Notes: generated by a model from the sequence alone, not told the origin. A DNA stretch of 53,579 nt from Streptomyces sp. NK15101 (GCF_020400725.1 NZ_JAINVG010000049.1:1-53579), one strand, 5' to 3'. Counted from the first letter of the stretch, positions 1 to 8,958 are shown. Program-made: numbers and translations.

Positions 1-162
1 TGGGGAACGCCCGGCGCCCGTCGGTGCCCGCCGCTGGAGGTCCGTGCCCCGCCGGGGTCTCCGCGCTCTGCCGGCGCCCCCGCTGCGAGGCCGCACCCTT
101 GCGGCCGCCGCCCGCCGGCGAAAGTCCGTGCCCCCCGTCTCCGGCCCGCATAGCCTGGCCGT
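1..162. other. window edge, no gene seen
   Basis: These bases precede the first gene. Frames are open here only because the sequence is so GC-rich, and none has a convincing start or family signature. No clear Shine-Dalgarno sequence precedes the ATG at 163. I see nothing else. Confidence 0.5.
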
Positions 163-708
163 ATGTCCGACGAGCCCACCGCCTACCTCGCCGTCGGGCC
201 CCGCGTGGGCCTGCGTCCCTTCTCCCCGGCCGACGCCGAGGAGTTCACCGCCCGCGCCCGCGAGAGCCGGGAGCTCCACCGGCCCTGGCTCTTCCCGCCG
301 TGCACGGTCGAGGCGTACGCCGCCTACGCGGGCGTTCTGATCGAGGACCCGGCGCGCGCGGGCTTCCTGGTGTGCGAGCGCGCCGACGGCGGGATCGCCG
401 GCTTCGTCAACATCAACAACATCGTCCGCGGCGCGTTCCGCAGCGGCGCCCTCGGGTACGGCGCCTTCGCGCACGCCGCCGGACGCGGACTGCTCACCGA
501 GGCCCTCGGGCTGGTCCTGGAGCACGCCTTCGGCCCCCTGGAGCTGCACCGCCTGGAGGCGAACATCCAGCCCGGCAACACCGCCTCCCGCGCCCTCGTC
601 CGCCGCGCCGGCTTCCGCCTGGAGGGCTTCTCGCCCGCGATGCTGCACATCGACGGGGCGTGGCGGGACCACGAACGCTGGGCGATCACGGCACCCGACC
701 CGGGCTAA
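163..708 (+). CDS. GNAT N-acetyltransferase, RimJ/RimL-like
   Basis: A 181-residue protein of the RimJ/RimL branch of the GNAT fold, expected to move an acetyl group from acetyl-CoA to an amine; the substrate is unknown. The pattern GYGAFAHAAGRGLLTEALGL (about residues 93-112) fits the acetyl-CoA-binding R/Q-x-x-G-x-G/A region. LELHRLEANIQPGNTASR-ALVRRAGF (about 125-155) is the C-terminal signature of ribosomal-protein-type acetyltransferases. The length is normal for the family. The first ATG after the promoter-like gap is used. The stop codon overlaps that of the convergent next gene by four bases. The family is clear; calling it a ribosomal protein acetyltransferase would be inference. Confidence 0.9.
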   Translation: MSDEPTAYLAVGPRVGLRPFSPADAEEFTARARESRELHRPWLFPPCTVEAYAAYAGVLIEDPARAGFLVCERADGGIAGFVNINNIVRGAFRSGALGYGAFAHAAGRGLLTEALGLVLEHAFGPLELHRLEANIQPGNTASRALVRRAGFRLEGFSPAMLHIDGAWRDHERWAITAPDPG

Positions 709-1037
709 CGCTTCCGGTTGATCTTCATCGTGTCGAGGTCCGTCACCGTCGAGCGCAGCGCCTTGTAGCCGTGGCCCAGCTCGCCGAGCGCCTTCTCCAC
801 CCGGTCCTCCGCGATCGCGCCGGCCATCTCGTCGCCGTCCTCGGCGTCCGAGACGACGACCAGGCGGTACGAGAAGTGCTTCAGCGTCCGGTCGTAGGTC
901 AGCGAGCCCTCCTCCGTGAACTGCATCGCCGTCAGCCCGTGCGCGTCCGCCTCGGCGAGCAGCCGGGACCGGCTCTCCTCCGACAGACCGTCGAACGTGC
1001 CGCGCACGATGACCCGGTAGGTGTGCTGCGCGCCCAT
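705..1037 (-). CDS. DUF6204-like small protein
   Basis: A 110-residue soluble protein on the minus strand. It resembles the DUF6204 family of actinomycetes: an N-terminal strand of the type YRVIVRGTFDGLSEESR, a middle FTEEGSLTYDRTLKHFSYR stretch, and a conserved alpha/beta layout. No catalytic residues are known to me. I chose the ATG at 1037 rather than an in-frame start seven codons upstream because the conserved block begins directly after MGAQHTYRV. It converges on the acetyltransferase with a four-base overlap of stop codons, so the two share no promoter. Function unknown. Confidence 0.75.
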   Translation of the reverse strand: MGAQHTYRVIVRGTFDGLSEESRSRLLAEADAHGLTAMQFTEEGSLTYDRTLKHFSYRLVVVSDAEDGDEMAGAIAEDRVEKALGELGHGYKALRSTVTDLDTMKINRKR

Positions 1038-1239
1038 TCCTCGTACTCCCTGTGTCACTGGTCCCCGCCCGTCCGGACGGCGGGCCGACCCTCCACACTA
1101 CGGCGGCCGGCACCGCCACCGCCGGGAATATCCGGGTGCCCCGCCCCCGGCGCCCCTGCCGGGGCCTGACCGTGGCCCGACCGAAGCCTGGCGTGGAGAA
1201 CCCCTGGTCAGGGCCGGCTCCGGCGTGTTCCATGGATCG

Positions 1240-3195
1240 ATGACGATCGTGCGACGTGCCGTACTGACGCTGCCCGCGGCCCCGTTGGGCCCGGACAACC
1301 CCCTCCCCGCGCTGCGGGCACCCGCCGGCGCCGGAGCCCACGCGGTCGACGCGCGGACCCTCGCGGAGCTCCCGCGCGACATGGCCCGGGGCATCGGACG
1401 GGCGCCCCTGCGCAGCCTGCTTCCGGTCCCCGTGCGCGACGGCTACGGCCGCGAGCGCACGCCCGTGGACCTCGACACGATCGTGATCGAGAACGACCGG
1501 CTCCGGGCGACCGTGCTGCCCGGCCTCGGCGGCCGTGTTCACTCCCTGCACCACAAGCCCACCGGACGCGAACTCCTCTACCGCAACCCCGTCCTCCAGC
1601 CCGCCGCCTTCGCCCTCAACGGCGCCTGGTTCTCCGGCGGCATCGAGTGGAACATCGGGGCCACCGGCCACACCACCCTCTCCTGCTCGCCCCTCCACGC
1701 GGCCGTCGTCCGCGCCCCCGACGGCGGGCCGATGCTCCGCCTGTGGGAATGGGAGCGCCTGCGCGACCTGCCCTTCCAGGTGGACCTGTGGCTCCCGGAG
1801 GGCTCCGACTTCCTGTACGCCGGCGTCCGGGTCCGCAACCCCCACGAGCGGCCCGTCCCCGCCTACTGGTGGTCCAACACCGCCGTCCCCGAGGAGCGCA
1901 GGGTCCTCGCGCCCGCCGACGCGGCCTGGCACCACGGCTACGAACGCGGCCTGAACCGCCTGCCGGTGCCCGTCGCCGAGGACGGCACCGACCGCTCGTA
2001 CCCGCTGAACGGCACCCACGCCGCGGACTACTTCTACGACCTGCCCGAGGGCTGGCGCCGCTGGATCGCCGCCCTCGACGCGGACGGCCACGGACTCGTC
2101 CAGACCTCCACCGACGCGCTGCGCGGCCGCAAGCTCTTCCTGTGGGGCACCGGGCGCGGCGGTCGGCGCCGGCAGGAGTGGCTGACCGAGCCCGGCACCC
2201 CCGGCTACGCCGAGATACAGGCCGGACTCGCCCGCACCCAGCTGGAGCACCTGGAGCTCGCGGGCGGCGCCGAGTTCAGCTGGCTGGAGGCGTACGGTCC
2301 GCTCGCCGCCGATCCCGCGGCGGCTCTCGGCGACGACTGGGCCGCCGCCCGCGCCGACGTCGAGGCGAGGCTGGCCGCGGCGCTGCCCCGCGCCGACGTC
2401 GACGCGGCGTACACCGCCTGGCGGGAGGGCGCCGCGGACGCCGGGCCGGAGACCGTCCTCGCGACCGGATCCGGCTGGGGAGCCCTCGAAGTCCTGCGCG
2501 GGGGACACGAGTTGCCGGGTACTCCCTTCCCCGAGTCGACCCTCGGCCCGGACCAGGAACCCTGGCGGGAGCTCCTGCGCACCGGCGTGCTGCCGCCCCC
2601 GGCGAAGGGCGCGGGACCCGGCGCGCCGCTGGTCGCCGCCCCCTGGCGGGACATGTTGGAGACCGCCCCCGCCGACCCGTCCACCGAGTACCACCTGGGC
2701 ATCGCCCAGTGGCACGCGGGAGACCGCGCCCAGGCGGTACGGAGCTGGGAGCGCGGACTCCACCGGGCCGAGGTGCGCTGGCCCCTGCTGTACTGCCTGG
2801 CCGTCGCCGACCGGGAGGAGGGGCACCCGCGGCGGGCCGCCGAACGTTTCGCGGAGGCCTTCGCCGACCAGGCGGACCACGACGGGGGCGAGCTCGTGGC
2901 GGCCGCCCTCGGCCGCGAGGCCGTGGAGGCGCTGCTCGCCACGGGCCGGCCCGGTCCGGCACGGGAGTTGTGGGCGCGGCTGCCGGACGAGGTCCGGGAG
3001 AGGGGCGCTTTCCGCTTCCTGGAGGTCCGGATGCTGCTCGCCGAGGGCCGGACGGACGGGGCCCGTGCCGTCTTCGACGAGGGATTCGAGGTCGCGGACC
3101 TGCGCGAGGGCGCGGAGGTCCTCGGCGAGGTCTGGGCGGAACTGACCGACGAACCCCTGCCGGACGCCTACGAGTTCAGGATGCGCCCGAGCTGA
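1240..3195 (+). CDS. DUF5107 and tetratricopeptide repeat protein
   Basis: A 651-residue protein. The first 330 residues or so match DUF5107, a galactose-mutarotase-like beta-sandwich found in actinobacterial proteins linked to carbohydrate handling: the stretch around residues 75-135 has the VLPGLGGRVHSL and GGIEWNIG motifs. The C-terminal 200 residues are helical repeats of TPR type, for example EYHLGIAQWHAGDRAQAVRS near residue 485. The open frame extends 73 codons upstream, but that part is low-complexity proline/arginine sequence antisense to the neighbour, so I use the ATG at 1240. No signal peptide or membrane segment is visible. Sugar-related role by family inference only. Confidence 0.85.
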   Translation: MTIVRRAVLTLPAAPLGPDNPLPALRAPAGAGAHAVDARTLAELPRDMARGIGRAPLRSLLPVPVRDGYGRERTPVDLDTIVIENDRLRATVLPGLGGRVHSLHHKPTGRELLYRNPVLQPAAFALNGAWFSGGIEWNIGATGHTTLSCSPLHAAVVRAPDGGPMLRLWEWERLRDLPFQVDLWLPEGSDFLYAGVRVRNPHERPVPAYWWSNTAVPEERRVLAPADAAWHHGYERGLNRLPVPVAEDGTDRSYPLNGTHAADYFYDLPEGWRRWIAALDADGHGLVQTSTDALRGRKLFLWGTGRGGRRRQEWLTEPGTPGYAEIQAGLARTQLEHLELAGGAEFSWLEAYGPLAADPAAALGDDWAAARADVEARLAAALPRADVDAAYTAWREGAADAGPETVLATGSGWGALEVLRGGHELPGTPFPESTLGPDQEPWRELLRTGVLPPPAKGAGPGAPLVAAPWRDMLETAPADPSTEYHLGIAQWHAGDRAQAVRSWERGLHRAEVRWPLLYCLAVADREEGHPRRAAERFAEAFADQADHDGGELVAAALGREAVEALLATGRPGPARELWARLPDEVRERGAFRFLEVRMLLAEGRTDGARAVFDEGFEVADLREGAEVLGEVWAELTDEPLPDAYEFRMRPS

Positions 3196-3267
3196 CGGCC
3201 GGGCGCCGGGCAGCGGTACCGTGGATCGCGGACCGTGGGGCGAGGGCACGGAGGGGCAGGGGCGGAG

Positions 3268-3504
3268 ATGGCGTCCTGGGCGACGGCCGAGTGCCGGTGC
3301 GGCCACCCGCGTTTCCGCCATGCCGAGCCCCGGTTCTCCGGTGCCTGCGGCGCCTGTTTGTGCGGCGGGTTCGAGCTGCCGCCGCCGGCGGCCGGCTTCG
3401 CGGACCCCGGGCCCGCCCGGCCGGAGCCGGACCGCACCCCGCATCCGGGCTGCCCCTTCCAGGACCCGGACTGCCTCGGATTCCACGACTTCTTCCGGGA
3501 CTGA
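3268..3504 (+). CDS. small cysteine-rich protein
   Basis: A 78-residue protein with seven cysteines: ECRCGH near the N-terminus, CGACLCGGF around residue 28, and two more in a C-terminal GCPFQDPDCLGFHDFF segment. The pairing looks like a small zinc-binding ribbon (inference). The ATG at 3268 follows a purine-rich stretch (gaggggcaggggcggag) that can act as ribosome binding site; an in-frame start at 3235 is less likely because its N-terminus is a translated Shine-Dalgarno-like run. It follows the DUF5107 gene by about 70 bases on the same strand. No function recognised. Confidence 0.65.
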   Translation: MASWATAECRCGHPRFRHAEPRFSGACGACLCGGFELPPPAAGFADPGPARPEPDRTPHPGCPFQDPDCLGFHDFFRD

Positions 3505-3528
3505 GGCGGTCCGGTTCCCCGTGGGGCG

Positions 3529-4365
3529 TCAGGACACCCGGCACAGGACCTCGCCGTGCGGGACCATGAACCAGGCGTCCTCCTGCCCGCCCCACTCCCG
3601 CCAGGCCCCCGCGATCGACGCCAGCTCGGCGGCGGTCGCGTGCCCGCCGTCCACGGCCAGGCCGGCGTAGCCGGAAGCGGTCGTGCGGTCCGCCCACAGG
3701 CCGCTCCACCAGTCCCGCTCCTCGGGGGTGGCGAAACACCAGGTGGCGGCCGTCGTCGTGATCTCGGCGAAGCCGGCCTGCCGGGCCCAGGAGAACAGCC
3801 GCCGTCCCGCGTCCGGTTCGCCGCCGTTGGCGCGCGCGACCCGGCGGTACAGGTTCAGCCATCCGTCCAGGGCGGGCCGCTCGGGGAACCAGGCGAAGGC
3901 CCCGTAGTCGCTGTCGCGGGCCGCGACGACACCGCCGGGCCGGCACACCCGGCGCATCTCGCGCAGCGCCTGGACCGGGTCGCCGACGTGCTGCAGCACC
4001 TGATGGGCGTGGACGACGTCGAACGAGTCGTCGGGGAAGTCCAGGGCGTGGACGTCGGCCACCGCGAACTCGACGTTCTCCAGGCCGCGTTCGGCGGCGA
4101 CCCCGCGGGCCTTCTCCAGCACGTCCTCGGCGGCGTCGACCCCGGTGACCCGGCCCGGCGCGACCAGCGCGGCCAGATCGGCCGTGATGGTGCCGGGCCC
4201 GCAGCCCACGTCCAGGACGTCCAGGCCCGGGCGCAGTTCGGGCAGCAGGTAGGCGGCGGAGTTGGCGGCGGTCCGCCAGGTGTGCGAGCGCAGGACCGAC
4301 TCGTGGTGGCCGTGGGTGTAGACGGCGGTCTCATGGGCCGCGGGTTGCGCGGAGGCGTGCGTCAT
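3529..4365 (-). CDS. class I SAM-dependent methyltransferase
   Basis: A 278-residue Rossmann-fold methyltransferase. Motif I is VLDVGCGPGT (about residues 50-59), the acidic end of strand 2 is VTGVDAAE, and motif II/III regions read FDVVHAHQVLQHVGDPV and RPGGVVAARDSDYG. The His-containing N-terminal THGHHESVLRSHTWRTA precedes the fold, as in the common Streptomyces UbiE/COQ5-like group. The ATG at 4365 is chosen over an upstream one at 4443 because it sits at the conserved N-terminus. It converges on the small Cys-rich gene with 24 bases between. Substrate unknown. Confidence 0.9.
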   Translation of the reverse strand: MTHASAQPAAHETAVYTHGHHESVLRSHTWRTAANSAAYLLPELRPGLDVLDVGCGPGTITADLAALVAPGRVTGVDAAEDVLEKARGVAAERGLENVEFAVADVHALDFPDDSFDVVHAHQVLQHVGDPVQALREMRRVCRPGGVVAARDSDYGAFAWFPERPALDGWLNLYRRVARANGGEPDAGRRLFSWARQAGFAEITTTAATWCFATPEERDWWSGLWADRTTASGYAGLAVDGGHATAAELASIAGAWREWGGQEDAWFMVPHGEVLCRVS

Positions 4366-4455
4366 CGAAGCGACTCCCTCGGTGTGGGCGTGTGCCTCCA
4401 CCGTACGCATGACGGCCGAATCATGAGACCTGCGTCTTGTCATGTGGACAGTCGG

Positions 4456-4974
4456 TCAGGGCAACAGGGCCAGTCGGTAACGGAGTTCCTCCAGGACCCG
4501 GCCGCCCGTCTCCTCCCGCACCGCCGCCCCGTCAGGCCGCCAGCCCGCCGCCTCGTAGAACCTCCGCCCCCGCGCGTTGCCCGCGAACACCCACAGCGCC
4601 GCCGCCCGGAAGCCGGCCGCGGCGAGCGCCTCGGTGGACGCCGACACGAGCGCCCGCCCCACGCCCGTGCCCCAGATCTCCGGCAGGGCGTACAGCGCCG
4701 CCAGCTCGGCCGTGCTCCCGGGCGCGAACTCTCCGTCCGGCCACGGCCGGAAGCACGAGAAGGCGACGATCCGCCCGTCGTCCCCCGTCGCCACGAGCAC
4801 CGTGGGCCGGTCCGGCGCCGCGAGACGGGCGCGCCACACGGAGGCCCGCTCCTCGGTGTCCAGGGCGTCGAGATACGGGCCGGGGAGCAGGCCGCGGTAG
4901 GCGGCCCGCCAGGACAGGACGTGCACGGCGGCGAGGGCCGCGGCGTCCTCGGGAAGCGCTTCACGTATCGGCAT
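4456..4974 (-). CDS. GNAT N-acetyltransferase
   Basis: A 172-residue GNAT-fold acetyltransferase. The N-terminus IREALPEDAAALAAVHVLSW is the usual first strand and helix, EIWGTGVGRALVSASTEALA (about residues 97-116) is the acetyl-CoA pyrophosphate loop, and ALWVFAGNARGRRFYEAAGW (about 124-143) is motif B. The length fits a single-domain GNAT. The frame stays open far upstream through a GC-rich repeated intergenic tract, which is not coding; the ATG at 4974 is the start that matches the family. Substrate not predictable. It is divergent from the sulfite oxidase gene across a 300-base gap. Confidence 0.88.
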   Translation of the reverse strand: MPIREALPEDAAALAAVHVLSWRAAYRGLLPGPYLDALDTEERASVWRARLAAPDRPTVLVATGDDGRIVAFSCFRPWPDGEFAPGSTAELAALYALPEIWGTGVGRALVSASTEALAAAGFRAAALWVFAGNARGRRFYEAAGWRPDGAAVREETGGRVLEELRYRLALLP

Positions 4975-5002
4975 GCCGCATTCTGGCCGGGGGTCGTGCG
5001 GA

Positions 5003-5135
5003 CCGCCCCCGAATTCCGGAGGAGCCCGGGGTCGCCCGCGCCGCCCCCGAACTCCGGGGGTCGCCCGCGCCGCCCCCGGATCCCGGAGGAGCCCGGGGCC
5101 CGTCCGCGCCGCCCCCGGATCCCGGAGCGTCCCGC
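5003..5135. repeat. four imperfect tandem GC-rich units
   Basis: The gap between the acetyltransferase (start 4974) and the molybdoenzyme (start 5279) holds four degenerate copies of a unit that starts CCGCCCCCG and continues with a CCGGAGG-like core, beginning at 5003, 5041, 5070 and 5109 (spacing 38, 29, 39). Each unit has an internal short dyad (for example GGATCC within cccggatcccgg). The array lies upstream of both divergent genes. Units are too uneven and unspaced for a CRISPR array. Confidence 0.7.
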
Positions 5136-5278
5136 GGCCGCCTCCGCGGACCTGGCGAACCCTCGTATGACAGCACTGTGAACAGCGCTGTGAACGGCCC
5201 GTCCGGACCACCCCCGCGCCCCTAGGGTGGGCCCGCCGCCGCCCGGTGGTCCGCCTCTCCCTCGTGCCGAGGAGTCCC

Positions 5279-6496
5279 GTGCCGTACTCGTCCGCGCCCG
5301 CCCGCCGCTCCCTGCTGAAGCTGCTCGCAGCGGGTCCCGCGGTCTCCGCCCTCGGCGGGCTCGCCGCCGCCGCTCCCGCGTACGCTGGTCCCATGGACGT
5401 CGTGGCGGATGCCGCGCCCGGCATCGTCAAAGCCCTCCCGCCGGAGTACTTCACGGTCCGCGGGACGAACGCCGAAGCCCGCTACGAGACCTTCGCCGAC
5501 ACCGGCCTCCTCACCCCCGTCGACCGCTTCTTCGTCCGCAGCCACACCTCCACCCCCGTCCTCGACGCCGCCGACTGGCGGCTGACCCTCTGGGGCGACG
5601 GACTCCACGGCCGAAGCCCGGTCCACTTCACCTACGGGCAGCTGCGGGACCTGCCCTCCGTCACCCGTACGGCCCTGATCGAGTGCGCCGGAAACGGCCG
5701 CAGCCTCTACACCACCCAGCAGGGCGAGCCGGTCAGCGGCACCCCCTGGACCCTCGGCGCCGTCGGAGCCGCCCGCTGGCGCGGCGTACGCCTCGCCGAC
5801 GTGCTCCGGCGCGCCGGAATCGCCCACGACGCCGTCGACCTCCAGCCCCGGGGCCTGGACGATCCGTACGTCTCCGGCGGCGTCGACTTCGGCCGGGTCC
5901 GCCGCCCCCTGCCGGTCGCCAAGGCGCTCGACGACGTGATCCTCGCGTACGAGATGAACGGCGAGCCGCTCCCGTACGACCACGGGCACCCGGTCCGGCT
6001 CGTCGTGCCCTCCTGGGCCGGCATCGCGTCCGTCAAGTGGCTCGGCGACATCGAGGTCTCCACCAAGCCGCTCGCCTCGCCCTGGTCCACCGACTGGTAC
6101 CGCCTCTTCGGCGACGCCCACCCCGCCGGCGGCAGCGCCCCGATCAGCCGCCAGACCCTCAAGTCCGCCTACCACCTGCCCTTCGGCGCCACCCTGGAGG
6201 CCGGCCGCCTCCACCGGCTCACCGGCCGCGCCTGGTCCGCCCTCGCGCCGGTACGGACCGTGGAGGTCTCCACCGACGGCGGCGCCCACTGGCGGCACGC
6301 CCGGCTCCACGACACCCCGCGCCGGGACGGCTGGGTCCGCTGGAGCGTGCCGTGGCGCCCGCACGCCACCGGGCGGGTCACACTGCTCTCCCGCACCACC
6401 GACGCCGCCGGCAACACCCAGCCCGAGCGGGCCGTGCACAACACCCTGGGGTACCTCTTCGACGCGGTCGTGCGTCACCCGGTCACCGTCGTCTGA
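5279..6496 (+). CDS. Tat-exported sulfite oxidase-type molybdenum oxidoreductase
   Basis: A 405-residue enzyme of the sulfite oxidase fold. The N-terminus has a twin-arginine signal, ARRSLLKLLAAGPAVSALGG, so it should be exported folded. The molybdopterin domain contains ALIECAGNGRS with the Cys ligand of molybdenum near residue 120, followed by the WRGVRLADVL and SWAGIASVKWLG segments typical of the family. The C-terminal part is the Mo-co dimerisation domain (VRTVEVSTDGG, WRPHATGRVTLLSRTTDAAG). GTG at 5279 is chosen because a gaggag run lies five to ten bases upstream; an earlier GTG at 5246 would give a longer basic leader. Physiological substrate (sulfite or another oxyanion) is not certain. 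Confidence 0.9.
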   Translation: MPYSSAPARRSLLKLLAAGPAVSALGGLAAAAPAYAGPMDVVADAAPGIVKALPPEYFTVRGTNAEARYETFADTGLLTPVDRFFVRSHTSTPVLDAADWRLTLWGDGLHGRSPVHFTYGQLRDLPSVTRTALIECAGNGRSLYTTQQGEPVSGTPWTLGAVGAARWRGVRLADVLRRAGIAHDAVDLQPRGLDDPYVSGGVDFGRVRRPLPVAKALDDVILAYEMNGEPLPYDHGHPVRLVVPSWAGIASVKWLGDIEVSTKPLASPWSTDWYRLFGDAHPAGGSAPISRQTLKSAYHLPFGATLEAGRLHRLTGRAWSALAPVRTVEVSTDGGAHWRHARLHDTPRRDGWVRWSVPWRPHATGRVTLLSRTTDAAGNTQPERAVHNTLGYLFDAVVRHPVTVV

Positions 6497-6527
6497 AGGG
6501 GCGAAAACCTCCGAAACTCCGTATAAA

Positions 6528-6543
6528 GGGCACGGGGGTGCCC
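6528..6543. terminator. short GC hairpin after molybdoenzyme gene
   Basis: Arms GGGCAC and GTGCCC with a four-base loop lie 30 bases after the stop codon of the sulfite oxidase-type gene and before the next gene's AGGAGG. No T-run follows, as is common in streptomycetes, so terminator function is inferred from the hairpin and position. Confidence 0.4.
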
Positions 6544-6578
6544 GCCCGGCGCCCCCGCGCGCTCAGGAGGTACGGGAC

Positions 6579-7811
6579 ATGCGGCAGACGGCTCCGGAAG
6601 GCCGCGGCCCGGTGCGCTACGGACCTCCCGCGCCCGACACCGGCCTCCCCGTCCTGCCCGGACTCGCCGGCCTGCTCGCCGCAGCCGCCGGACGGACCGC
6701 CGCCGAGCCCCCCGGCGGCGGGCCCGTCCTGCGGGAGGCCGCCGCCGGCTACTGGTGGCGGCGCGGCCTGCGCACCCACCCCGAGGACGTGGTGGCGGCA
6801 CCCGGTGCCCCCGCGCTCCTCCTGGCCCTGATCGCCGCCCACGGCGGAGACCTCCTGCTGCCCCGCCCCTGCCCCGCCTGGTGGACCCCGCAGGCCCGGC
6901 TCCTCGGCCGCCCGGCCTACCACGTGCCCACGCCCGCCGAGGCGGGCGGCGTCCCCGATCCGTACGCCCTCCTGGAGACCGTCCGCCGGATCCGTGCCGA
7001 GGGCGGCGACCCCCGGGTCGTGCTGCTCTCCGTCGCCGACGACCCCACCGCCACCGTCGCCGCTCCCGAGCTCGTCCGCGAGGCCTGCGAGGCGGCCGTC
7101 GCCGAGGGCCTGCACGTCATCAGCGACGAGACCTGGCGCGACACCCTCCACCACCCGGGCGACACCGTGCTGCTCAGCCCCGCCGAGATGTGCCCCGACG
7201 ACGTCACCGTCCTCGCCGACCTCGGCGGCGCCCTCACCCCCGCCGCCTGGCCCTGTGCCGTGGCCCGCTTCCCGCCCACCGACCCGTCCCGCGCCGACCG
7301 CTGGACCGACCCCAGGGCCCGTGTCCTCGACGTGCTGACCGTCCTCGGGGCCCTCGTCCCCGGGCCCGTGGCCCCCGCCATGGCCCACGCCCTCGACGAA
7401 CCGGAGGACGTCACCGCACGGGCCCGGCGCGCCGCCGCCGTCCACGGGCTGCTCGCCGGGGCCGCGCACCACGCCGTCCTCGCCGCCGGAGCCCTGGCCA
7501 GGCCGCCGCAGGCCGGCCGCCACCTCTACGCCGACCTCGGCCCGCTGCGCGCCGGGCTCGCCGCCCGGGGCGTCACCGACTCCCTGGAGCTGGAGAGCCA
7601 CCTCACCGCGCGGCTCGGCGCCCAGGCGACCGGCGGCCACCGCTTCGGCGACGAACTCGGCGCGCTGCGCGTCAGGTTCGGCACCGGCATGTTCCTGGGC
7701 GCCAACGAGGAGGAGCGCGCCGAGGCCCTCGGGGCGCCCGATCCCGTGGAACTGCCGCACGTCGCCCGCGCGTTGGAGGACTTCGGGGGAGCCCTGGAGG
7801 AGCTCCGGTGA
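6579..7811 (+). CDS. PLP aminotransferase-fold protein, probably without catalytic lysine
   Basis: A 410-residue protein with the class I/II aminotransferase layout: an N-terminal WWRRGLRTHPEDVVAAPGAP segment, DLLLPRPCPAWWTPQARL, and VAEGLHVISDETWRD (about residues 182-196), which matches the strand carrying the PLP-binding Asp. In active enzymes a serine-x-x-Lys motif follows; here the place reads VLADLGGALTPAAWP with no lysine. It is therefore probably not an ordinary transaminase. ATG 6579 is preceded by a perfect AGGAGG eight bases upstream. It is followed on the same strand by a metallo-hydrolase gene about 95 bases away, probably one transcription unit. Confidence 0.8.
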   Translation: MRQTAPEGRGPVRYGPPAPDTGLPVLPGLAGLLAAAAGRTAAEPPGGGPVLREAAAGYWWRRGLRTHPEDVVAAPGAPALLLALIAAHGGDLLLPRPCPAWWTPQARLLGRPAYHVPTPAEAGGVPDPYALLETVRRIRAEGGDPRVVLLSVADDPTATVAAPELVREACEAAVAEGLHVISDETWRDTLHHPGDTVLLSPAEMCPDDVTVLADLGGALTPAAWPCAVARFPPTDPSRADRWTDPRARVLDVLTVLGALVPGPVAPAMAHALDEPEDVTARARRAAAVHGLLAGAAHHAVLAAGALARPPQAGRHLYADLGPLRAGLAARGVTDSLELESHLTARLGAQATGGHRFGDELGALRVRFGTGMFLGANEEERAEALGAPDPVELPHVARALEDFGGALEELR

Positions 7812-7905
7812 CCGGGTCCGCGCCGTCGACCGCGGCCGTGCGCCGGCGGCCCGCCACCGCCGCCCCTCCCCGATGCGCCGAGCACGAGCGGAACGGAGCC
7901 CGCAG

Positions 7906-8958
7906 ATGACCGAACGGACGGCACCTCCCGCCCGGGCCGGACAGGCCCCGGCCCCGCACCACCCCGGCCCGGTCGCGCCCCCCGCCCCCGCGCCCGTCCT
8001 GCAGCCCGTCGGCCGGCTGCGGCAGGACTGGCCCCGCACCTTCGCCGACCGGCTCACCGCCCCCCTCCCCGGCGTCCGGGCCCTGGCGCGCCTCGCCCGC
8101 GAAGGAGCCGTACGCCCCCGCCCCGAGGGCCTCCGCGACATCCCCCTGCTGCCCTTCGAGCCCGGCCCGCTGCCGCCCGCCGGGCCCGACACCCTCGCCG
8201 TCACCTGGGCCGGGCACGCCAGCTGGGTCCTGCGCGTGGGCGGACTGACCGTCCTCACCGACCCGGTCTGGTCCCGCCGCATCTTCGGCACGCCGGCCCG
8301 CCTCACCCCCGTCGGCGTCCGCTGGGAGGACCTCCCGCCCGTCGACGCCGTCGTCATCAGCCACAACCACTTCGACCACCTCGACGGCCCCACCCTCAAG
8401 CGGCTGCCCCGGCACACCCCGGTCTTCGTCCCGGCCGGACTCGGCCGCTGGTTCACCCGCCGCCGGTTCAGCCGCGTGACCGAGCTCGACTGGTGGGAGG
8501 CGGCCGAACTCGACGGCGTGCGCTTCGACTTCGTCCCCGCGCACCACTGGTCCAAGCGCACCCTCCTGGACACCTGCCGCTCCCTGTGGGGCGGCTGGGT
8601 CCTCACCGACCGGGCCGGGCACCGGATCCACTTCGCCGGGGACACCGGTTACGGCCACTGGTTCGCCGAGATCGGCCGCCGCTACCCCGGAATCGACCTG
8701 GCGCTGCTCCCGATCGGCGCGTACGCCCCGCGCTGGTGGCTCAGCGACGTCCACACCGACCCCGAGGAGGCGGTCCGCGCCCACCAGGACCTCGGCGCGC
8801 GGCGGATGGCGCCCATGCACTGGGCCACGTTCGTGCTCTCCTCCGAGCCGGTCCTCGAACCCCTCACCCGGGTCAGGGCCGCCTGGGAGAAGGCAGGCCT
8901 GCCCCGCGAGGACCTGTGGGACCTGCCGGTCGGCGCCTCACGGGTGCTCGTGCCCTGA
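7906..8958 (+). CDS. metallo-beta-lactamase-fold hydrolase (NAPE-PLD/UlaG-like)
   Basis: A 350-residue metal-dependent hydrolase. The zinc motif is ISHNHFDHLDG (about residue 150), followed by a His in FVPAHHWSKRT, an Asp in HFAGDTGYGHW, and a late His in APMHWATF. The order matches the beta-lactamase superfamily domain of NAPE-PLD and RomA-like proteins, which cleave phosphodiester or lactone bonds. The N-terminal 75 residues are proline-rich. ATG 7906 has a GGAG eight bases upstream; an in-frame ATG at 7873 lacks one. Its last 21 bases overlap the convergent DedA gene, inside a tandem repeat. Substrate unknown. Confidence 0.88.
   Translation: MTERTAPPARAGQAPAPHHPGPVAPPAPAPVLQPVGRLRQDWPRTFADRLTAPLPGVRALARLAREGAVRPRPEGLRDIPLLPFEPGPLPPAGPDTLAVTWAGHASWVLRVGGLTVLTDPVWSRRIFGTPARLTPVGVRWEDLPPVDAVVISHNHFDHLDGPTLKRLPRHTPVFVPAGLGRWFTRRRFSRVTELDWWEAAELDGVRFDFVPAHHWSKRTLLDTCRSLWGGWVLTDRAGHRIHFAGDTGYGHWFAEIGRRYPGIDLALLPIGAYAPRWWLSDVHTDPEEAVRAHQDLGARRMAPMHWATFVLSSEPVLEPLTRVRAAWEKAGLPREDLWDLPVGASRVLVP

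Noticed and set aside
5003..5135. CRISPR array
   Set aside because: Units are adjacent, uneven and degenerate, with no spacers and no cas genes nearby.
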